A stretch of 9,324 bases of DNA from Acidimicrobiales bacterium (GTDB lineage Bacteria > Actinomycetota > Acidimicrobiia > Acidimicrobiales > SZUA-35), in contig JABDJU010000174.1 in the NCBI GenBank assembly GCA_013003325.1, forward strand, positions 1 to 9,324, in the 5' to 3' direction. A program made the position numbers and the translations under genes. Positions 5,836-9,324 of the stretch are shown piece after piece. The notes beneath the pieces were generated by a model. That model was given only the letters and a program-made list of their open reading frames with translations. It was not told the DNA's origin and searched no databases. Numbering within the stretch: position 1 is the first letter of the stretch; each line of letters opens with the position of its first letter.

Positions 5836-7356
5836 TCATACCAACCACGCGGCGATCCCCGCAGCGATGGCCGCCGAGTCTCCGATCACCCCGAACGCAG
5901 TACTCCCCGCCACCGCAGCAACCGTGTCGGCGAGGGTCGCACACGGCGGAGGCGCACCCCGCTGGGCCAGAGCGAAGGCAAGATGCACTGTCTCGGCCGC
6001 GGGGAGGTCGGAATGGGAGGTCAGCGGGTTGGCCAGGTTCACCACCACGTTGGTCGCCCCGTCCCAGATCGCGTCGGTGGCGGGAACGATCGGATCGGTC
6101 GACCCAGCGATAGCAACCACCGTCGGGCCCGGCGGAGGGGCGGCGGCGGGAGCCAGGCTGGCGGCCCCGACCTCGGCCAGTTGCACTACCGACGGCGCGT
6201 CGCGGAGCTCTCCGATCTGCGGGGAGAGCTGATCGATCGCCGCCAGTCCCCCGTGAGCTGCCGCCGCCAGGGTCGCCAGGTCGGCACCGCGGTGAGGCGA
6301 GCCGATCGTCATGACGACGCCAAGATGATCCAGGTCACCTCGATCGTGCAGCAGCTGGAGGGCTCGGCGCGCTACCACACCGCCAAGGCTGTGGGCGGCT
6401 ATGTCGATCGTGGCTTCCGGGCGCGAGGCGGCGACGTGGGTTACAAGATCGGCAAGCCGTCGAGCGGAGAGGTCGATGTCCTGGTACGTGTCTGCGGGCC
6501 CATAGGACTTCGGTGTGTGTCCGGGGGCATGCCAACCGGGGCTTTCCTGGCCGAAGGGTCGGGCAATGCAGCCCCCGGCATAGGAGAAACTCTTCACGTC
6601 GTCTGATCCGTAGCCGAGACGATCGGGTTCGAGGCCACCGATGCTGGCCGCCTCGCTGCTGCTCCCGAGTCCGCCCACTTGAATGAGCACACGATCACCG
6701 ATGCCCTCGGCCGCCGCGAGATCGAGTCGCTCCCCCTCGGGTGTCGTGGCCGAACGACCTGAGATCGTGGTGCACTCGGGATGGTGCCATTCCTCGACGG
6801 CTTCGGCGACTGAGCGGATCAGTGTCGAGGGCATCAAGCTGTCGAGTCCCTCGGCAACGGCTGCCACCGAATCGAAGTGGCCGCGGCCCCAGGGCGTTCC
6901 AACACCGCCTCGCCCCGCCTCCGGTGCGGGGACTCCCCCGACCAGAGCGACCGCGACTTCGCCGCCCGAGATCAGGGCTGCCGGGTCGATGTACACGCCG
7001 TGTAACCGGGCGGTCAGGTGGAGACCCGACCCCGCCGAACCAACCTGGGATCCTGCCGACACGCGCTGGCCTCGCACGACCTCGACGGCGCTGAGAAACC
7101 CGAGCGTCGAAACCAGACCGTCTCCGTGATCGACGCTCACGAACAGGTTGCCACCGACCGACCCGGCAAACGTGACACGACCGGGCGCCACCGCTCGAAC
7201 CGGGACGATTCCCTCGGGCCGGAACTCCAGCCCAAGGTTCCCAGGTCCGTAGGGACCGGTCGGCGGTCGGAACGGATCCACCACCTCGGCTTCAACGGGG
7301 GGAAGCCAGTTGATGTCCTCTGCCGCGGCCGTCGAGATGCTCAGGATGGCGAACAA
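5836..7356 (-). CDS. Predicted exported protein: degenerate M23 (LytM) domain fused to lipase-like alpha/beta hydrolase; start uncertain
   Basis: Not matched to a named gene. Numbering is from the TTG at 7356 (506 residues). Just before and across this TTG the frame encodes a basic stretch (RRRTRNPK), a hydrophobic run and STAAA, a typical signal peptide, so the true start is probably further upstream, though no ATG, GTG or TTG occurs in frame back to a GTG at 7581 inside whiG. Residues about 21-132 match an M23 domain, but GHxGxD reads GNLGLE (39-44), HLH reads HLT (113-115) and the YAHL His is Phe. Residues about 223-471 look like a hydrolase: VGGLGSS at 227-233, the AHSLGG elbow with Ser323, TIGSPHRGAD at 350-359, and likely Asp421 (GSTDPIVP) and His448 (SHSDLP). 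A weakly hydrophobic helix ends the protein. An M23 gene between whiG and rpsB is usual in actinobacteria. Possible cell-envelope lipase or esterase; substrate unknown. Confidence 0.75.
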   Translation of the reverse strand: MFAILSISTAAAEDINWLPPVEAEVVDPFRPPTGPYGPGNLGLEFRPEGIVPVRAVAPGRVTFAGSVGGNLFVSVDHGDGLVSTLGFLSAVEVVRGQRVSAGSQVGSAGSGLHLTARLHGVYIDPAALISGGEVAVALVGGVPAPEAGRGGVGTPWGRGHFDSVAAVAEGLDSLMPSTLIRSVAEAVEEWHHPECTTISGRSATTPEGERLDLAAAEGIGDRVLIQVGGLGSSSEAASIGGLEPDRLGYGSDDVKSFSYAGGCIARPFGQESPGWHAPGHTPKSYGPADTYQDIDLSARRLADLVTHVAASRPEATIDIAAHSLGGVVARRALQLLHDRGDLDHLGVVMTIGSPHRGADLATLAAAAHGGLAAIDQLSPQIGELRDAPSVVQLAEVGAASLAPAAAPPPGPTVVAIAGSTDPIVPATDAIWDGATNVVVNLANPLTSHSDLPAAETVHLAFALAQRGAPPPCATLADTVAAVAGSTAFGVIGDSAAIAAGIAAWLV

Positions 7357-7414
7357 CAGTGCGCAGCACAGCCCTCCGGCGAGGCTTGATTTTGGGTTTC
7401 TTGTTCGCCGGCGA

Positions 7415-8419
7415 CTAGACCGCTTCGCGCTCCTGTGCGGCCAGGCGGCTACGCAGATGCAGAACAGCCTTGGTATGGATCTGACACACCCGTGACTCGG
7501 TGACGCCCAGCACGTTGCCGATTTCGGCCAGCGTGAGGTTCTCGTAGTAGTAGAGGGTGAGCACGATCTTCTCCCGCTCACCCATCCGGTTGATGGCCTC
7601 GGCCAGCATCTGCCGGAGCTCGATGCGCTCGTACTGTCCACCCGGTCCGTCACGTCGGTCGGCCAAGGTGTCGCCCAGGGTCATCGACTCGCCGCCGCCG
7701 AAGCTCAGCCGCTCGTCGAGTGCGACCATTCCCAGCGACGAGATCTGGTTGTACAGGGTGGTGAGCTGAGCCAAGGTGAGGTCGAGCTCTTCCGCAATCT
7801 CTTCGTCGGAGGGGGCCCGGTGCAGCTTGGTCTCCAGCTTCGCCATCGCCCGCTCGACCGACTTCGCCTTGGCCCGAACCGACCGTGGCACCCAATCGAT
7901 CGACCGCAGCTCGTCGAGCACCGCTCCCTTGATACGGGAGATCGCGTAGGTCTCGAACTTGAACCCGCGCTCGGGATCGAACTTGGCGATCGCGTCGATC
8001 AGGCCGAACATCCCGTAGCTCACCAGGTCGGCCTGGTCGACGTTCTGAGGCAGGCCGGCCGCAACTCGACCAGCCACATACTTCACCAAGGGTGAGTAGA
8101 AAACGATCAGTTGATCGCGGTCGGCCTGATTGGCATCGGCCTTGTAGGAGGCCCATACCTTTTCTGCCTGAGATGGATCGTTTATCTGTGTTAGGTCCGC
8201 CACGTCTCCCGCCAAGGTGTGTGTGTCGCCGAATGCGTTGGTCTGTCGTACCCACGCTCCGTCGGCGCTCAACCACACTTCGTGAGGATTTAGAGCAGAT
8301 TTTCCTACAGATACCTGACCCGAGGTGAGATCGATCTCCTCGGTGAGATCGATCTCCAGTTCTTTGGTCGGCAAAAACCCCAGCGCTTGGAGATATCTGG
8401 CCTTGACTGAGAAACTCAC
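7415..8419 (-). CDS. whiG: RNA polymerase sigma factor, WhiG/FliA family (sigma-28 type)
   Basis: A group-3 sigma factor that directs RNA polymerase to a small regulon: sporulation genes for WhiG in Streptomyces, motility genes for FliA elsewhere. Core motifs: region 2 at about 105-182 (LIVFYSPLVKYVAGRV, QADLVSYGMFGLIDAIAKFD, FKFETYAISRIKGAVLDELR, DWVPRSVR), region 3 at about 183-240, and region 4 at 270-325 with LTLAEIGNVLGVTESR and then VCQIHTK, where Ser is usual in place of Cys. The core starts near residue 86. The 334-residue reading from GTG 8419 has an N-terminal extension I do not recognise, with more A/T-ending codons than the core and no well-placed ribosome-binding site. An in-frame GTG at 8203 would give 262 residues, nearer the family length, though its GGGAG lies only 2 bases away. 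Synteny with Streptomyces favours WhiG; target genes are not visible. Confidence 0.9.
   Translation of the reverse strand: MSFSVKARYLQALGFLPTKELEIDLTEEIDLTSGQVSVGKSALNPHEVWLSADGAWVRQTNAFGDTHTLAGDVADLTQINDPSQAEKVWASYKADANQADRDQLIVFYSPLVKYVAGRVAAGLPQNVDQADLVSYGMFGLIDAIAKFDPERGFKFETYAISRIKGAVLDELRSIDWVPRSVRAKAKSVERAMAKLETKLHRAPSDEEIAEELDLTLAQLTTLYNQISSLGMVALDERLSFGGGESMTLGDTLADRRDGPGGQYERIELRQMLAEAINRMGEREKIVLTLYYYENLTLAEIGNVLGVTESRVCQIHTKAVLHLRSRLAAQEREAV
8324..8357. repeat. Duplicated 16-bp unit, each holding a 12-bp perfect palindrome
   Basis: GGTGAGATCGATCTCC occurs at 8324-8339 and again at 8342-8357, an exact direct repeat with an 18-bp period. Each copy contains GAGATCGATCTC, which is its own reverse complement (8327-8338 and 8345-8356). 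If whiG starts at 8419 it encodes EIDLTEEIDLT; if whiG starts at 8203 it lies in the leader. Paired palindromes about two helical turns apart are what a dimeric repressor pair would bind. Confidence 0.7.
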
Positions 8420-8431
8420 AGGTCGACAAGA

Positions 8432-9324
8432 CTACCCCTCCCCTGGAGCCACCATCGCGACCTCGGAACCATCGATCGTCAGCACGCCGAGGCGACGAAG
8501 CCGCTCCACGACCCCGAGCAGCACCTTTGGGCTGAGGTCGGTGGCCACGCATAGTGCATCGACGGTGGCCGCTCCTCCCTGCAACGCGGTCACCACTGTT
8601 TGCTCCATCGGTCCGAAGCCGGGGCGATCCTCGCTGACCGGGTCCGGGAACGGCAGCGCCGGTTGTTGTGAGTGGCTCCACCCGAGCAGGTCGAGCACGT
8701 CGGACCCGTTGCGGACCGGAGGAATCCCATCGAGGAGCAGCTGGTTCGATCCGGCCGAGCTCTGTGACAACACAGAGCCGGGCACAGAGCACACGTCGAT
8801 GCTGCGACCCAAGGCCTCTTCGACGGTGAGCAACGCGCCGCCGGAGCGGTGGCTTTCGACCACGACCACAACCTGTGACAGAGCGGCGATCAGCCGGTTG
8901 CGGGCCGGGAATCGCCACCGGGTGGCCCGCTCACCCATCGGCGTCTCGGACATGAGCAGTCCGGTAGCAGCGATGCTGCGCCACAGCTCGCCGTGAGCGG
9001 GCGGGTAGACCATGTCGAGGCCGCCGGCCACCACGCCAACGCGACCCGGGTCACCCGGGGCAGCCCCTGCGCCGTCGTGGGCAGCGCCATCGATCCCGAG
9101 GGCAAGCCCGCTGACGACCGACACCCCAGCATCAGCCAACGTGAACCCGATCTCCCTCGCCACCGAGCGACCGACGGCGCTGCAGCGGCGGGTACCGACG
9201 ACCGCTACCCGGTCCGGAGCAGCCAACAGCTCGAGGTTGCCGGCCACGAACAGCAGGACCGGAGGGTCGGGGTCGATGGCGAAGGGCCACAGACCGGACC
9301 CCGCACAGAGGATCTGGTGCGGGC
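8432..9324 (-). CDS. dprA: DNA-processing protein DprA (Smf), 5' end cut by window edge
   Basis: DprA binds single-stranded DNA in the cytoplasm and loads RecA, chiefly during natural transformation; it is widespread also in non-competent bacteria. The frame is open to the right edge, giving 296 residues; about 60-80 N-terminal residues (the helical domain) are outside. The first visible part, DPDPPVLLFVAGNL, matches the family linker DPPPVLFxRGxL, so an in-frame GTG at 9247 is not the start. The Rossmann-like core shows VAVVGTRRCSAVG, VVSGLALGIDGAAH, VVAGGLDMVYPPAH, FPARNRLIAALSQ, VVVVESHRSGGALLTVEEAL, and VPGSVLSQSSAGSNQLL. The last ~60 residues form a winged-helix-like C-terminal domain. 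It ends 12 bases before the GTG at 8419. Identity is secure; competence is not shown by this window. Confidence 0.95.
   Translation of the reverse strand, partial: PHQILCAGSGLWPFAIDPDPPVLLFVAGNLELLAAPDRVAVVGTRRCSAVGRSVAREIGFTLADAGVSVVSGLALGIDGAAHDGAGAAPGDPGRVGVVAGGLDMVYPPAHGELWRSIAATGLLMSETPMGERATRWRFPARNRLIAALSQVVVVVESHRSGGALLTVEEALGRSIDVCSVPGSVLSQSSAGSNQLLLDGIPPVRNGSDVLDLLGWSHSQQPALPFPDPVSEDRPGFGPMEQTVVTALQGGAATVDALCVATDLSPKVLLGVVERLRRLGVLTIDGSEVAMVAPGEG
8759..8790 (-). repeat. 8-bp perfect hairpin plus a duplicate arm inside dprA
   Basis: GCTCTGTG (8759-8766) and CACAGAGC (8771-8778) form a perfect 8-bp stem with a 4-base loop. CACAGAGC occurs again at 8783-8790, so on the mRNA two copies of GCUCUGUG compete for one partner. 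The bases encode CSVPGSVLSQS of DprA, using UCU serine codons that are uncommon in this GC-rich window. Confidence 0.55.

Noticed and set aside
5764..6606. Plus-strand open frame of 280 codons opposite the exported protein
   Set aside because: Arg/Gly-rich shadow; the minus-strand frame has the AHSLGG and SPHRGAD hydrolase motifs.
7390..7410. CCCAAAA heptamer as a programmed -1 frameshift site between whiG and the exported protein
   Set aside because: It lies after the whiG stop, and a -1 shift there would move from the exported-protein frame into the whiG frame, the wrong direction; a sigma factor fused to an exported protein also makes little sense.
7357..7653. GTG 7653 as start of the exported protein
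   Set aside because: It would overlap the whiG region-4 coding sequence by 239 bases, and the translation there is a Ser/Arg/Thr-rich shadow of conserved sigma-factor codons.
7650..8918. Minus-strand open frame of 422 codons spanning dprA and whiG in another frame
   Set aside because: Arg-rich low-complexity translation with no motifs; dprA and whiG are clearly coded in their own frames there.
9245..9247. GTG 9247 as the start of dprA
   Set aside because: The frame is open upstream to the window edge and encodes the conserved DPPVLLF linker before it, so the gene begins outside the window.
1..9324. tRNA, rRNA, CRISPR array, IS element or prophage
   Set aside because: No regularly spaced repeats, tRNA-like cloverleaf, transposase motif or terminal inverted repeats were seen; genes are packed core genes.

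Overview
The window looks like a chromosomal housekeeping segment of a high-GC actinobacterium (Actinomycetota). All nine genes lie on the minus strand, so transcription runs from the right edge to the left edge. The gene order dprA, a WhiG/FliA-type sigma factor, an exported M23-like protein, rpsB, tsf, pyrH, frr, cdsA is the order I know from Streptomyces and relatives, with dxr next. A deep-branching class such as Acidimicrobiia would fit, but that is inference and a 16S or whole-genome placement would be needed to settle it. The sequence is GC-rich by eye and uses GTG starts.

Layout from right to left: dprA (DNA-uptake/recombination protein, cut by the right edge at its 5' end); a WhiG/FliA-family sigma factor with an unusual N-terminal extension or misplaced start, whose first ~230 bases are less GC-rich and carry a duplicated 12-bp palindrome; a predicted exported protein that joins a degenerate M23 (LytM) domain to a lipase-like alpha/beta-hydrolase domain, and has no convincing start codon; then the translation block rpsB (with an acidic repeat-bearing tail) and tsf; a 185-base gap; then the compact run pyrH-frr-cdsA-dxr. 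In that run pyrH and frr overlap by 4 bases, frr and cdsA are 2 bases apart, and cdsA and dxr are 31 bases apart. dxr is cut by the left edge at its 3' end.

Functionally, rpsB, tsf and frr serve translation (small-subunit protein, EF-Tu recycling, ribosome recycling). pyrH makes UDP for RNA and CTP. cdsA uses CTP to activate phosphatidic acid for phospholipids. dxr starts the MEP isoprenoid route. The uppS gene that sits between frr and cdsA in many Proteobacteria and Firmicutes is absent here, as is usual in actinobacteria. No tRNA, rRNA, CRISPR array, transposase or phage gene is visible, and no stretch longer than 185 bases lacks a gene.

The strongest candidate for new biology is the two-domain exported protein between whiG and rpsB: its M23 half has lost nearly all metal ligands, its hydrolase half keeps a complete-looking Ser-Asp-His set, and its reading frame runs open deep into whiG. 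The rest is conserved core machinery with some lineage-specific extensions and small inverted repeats.
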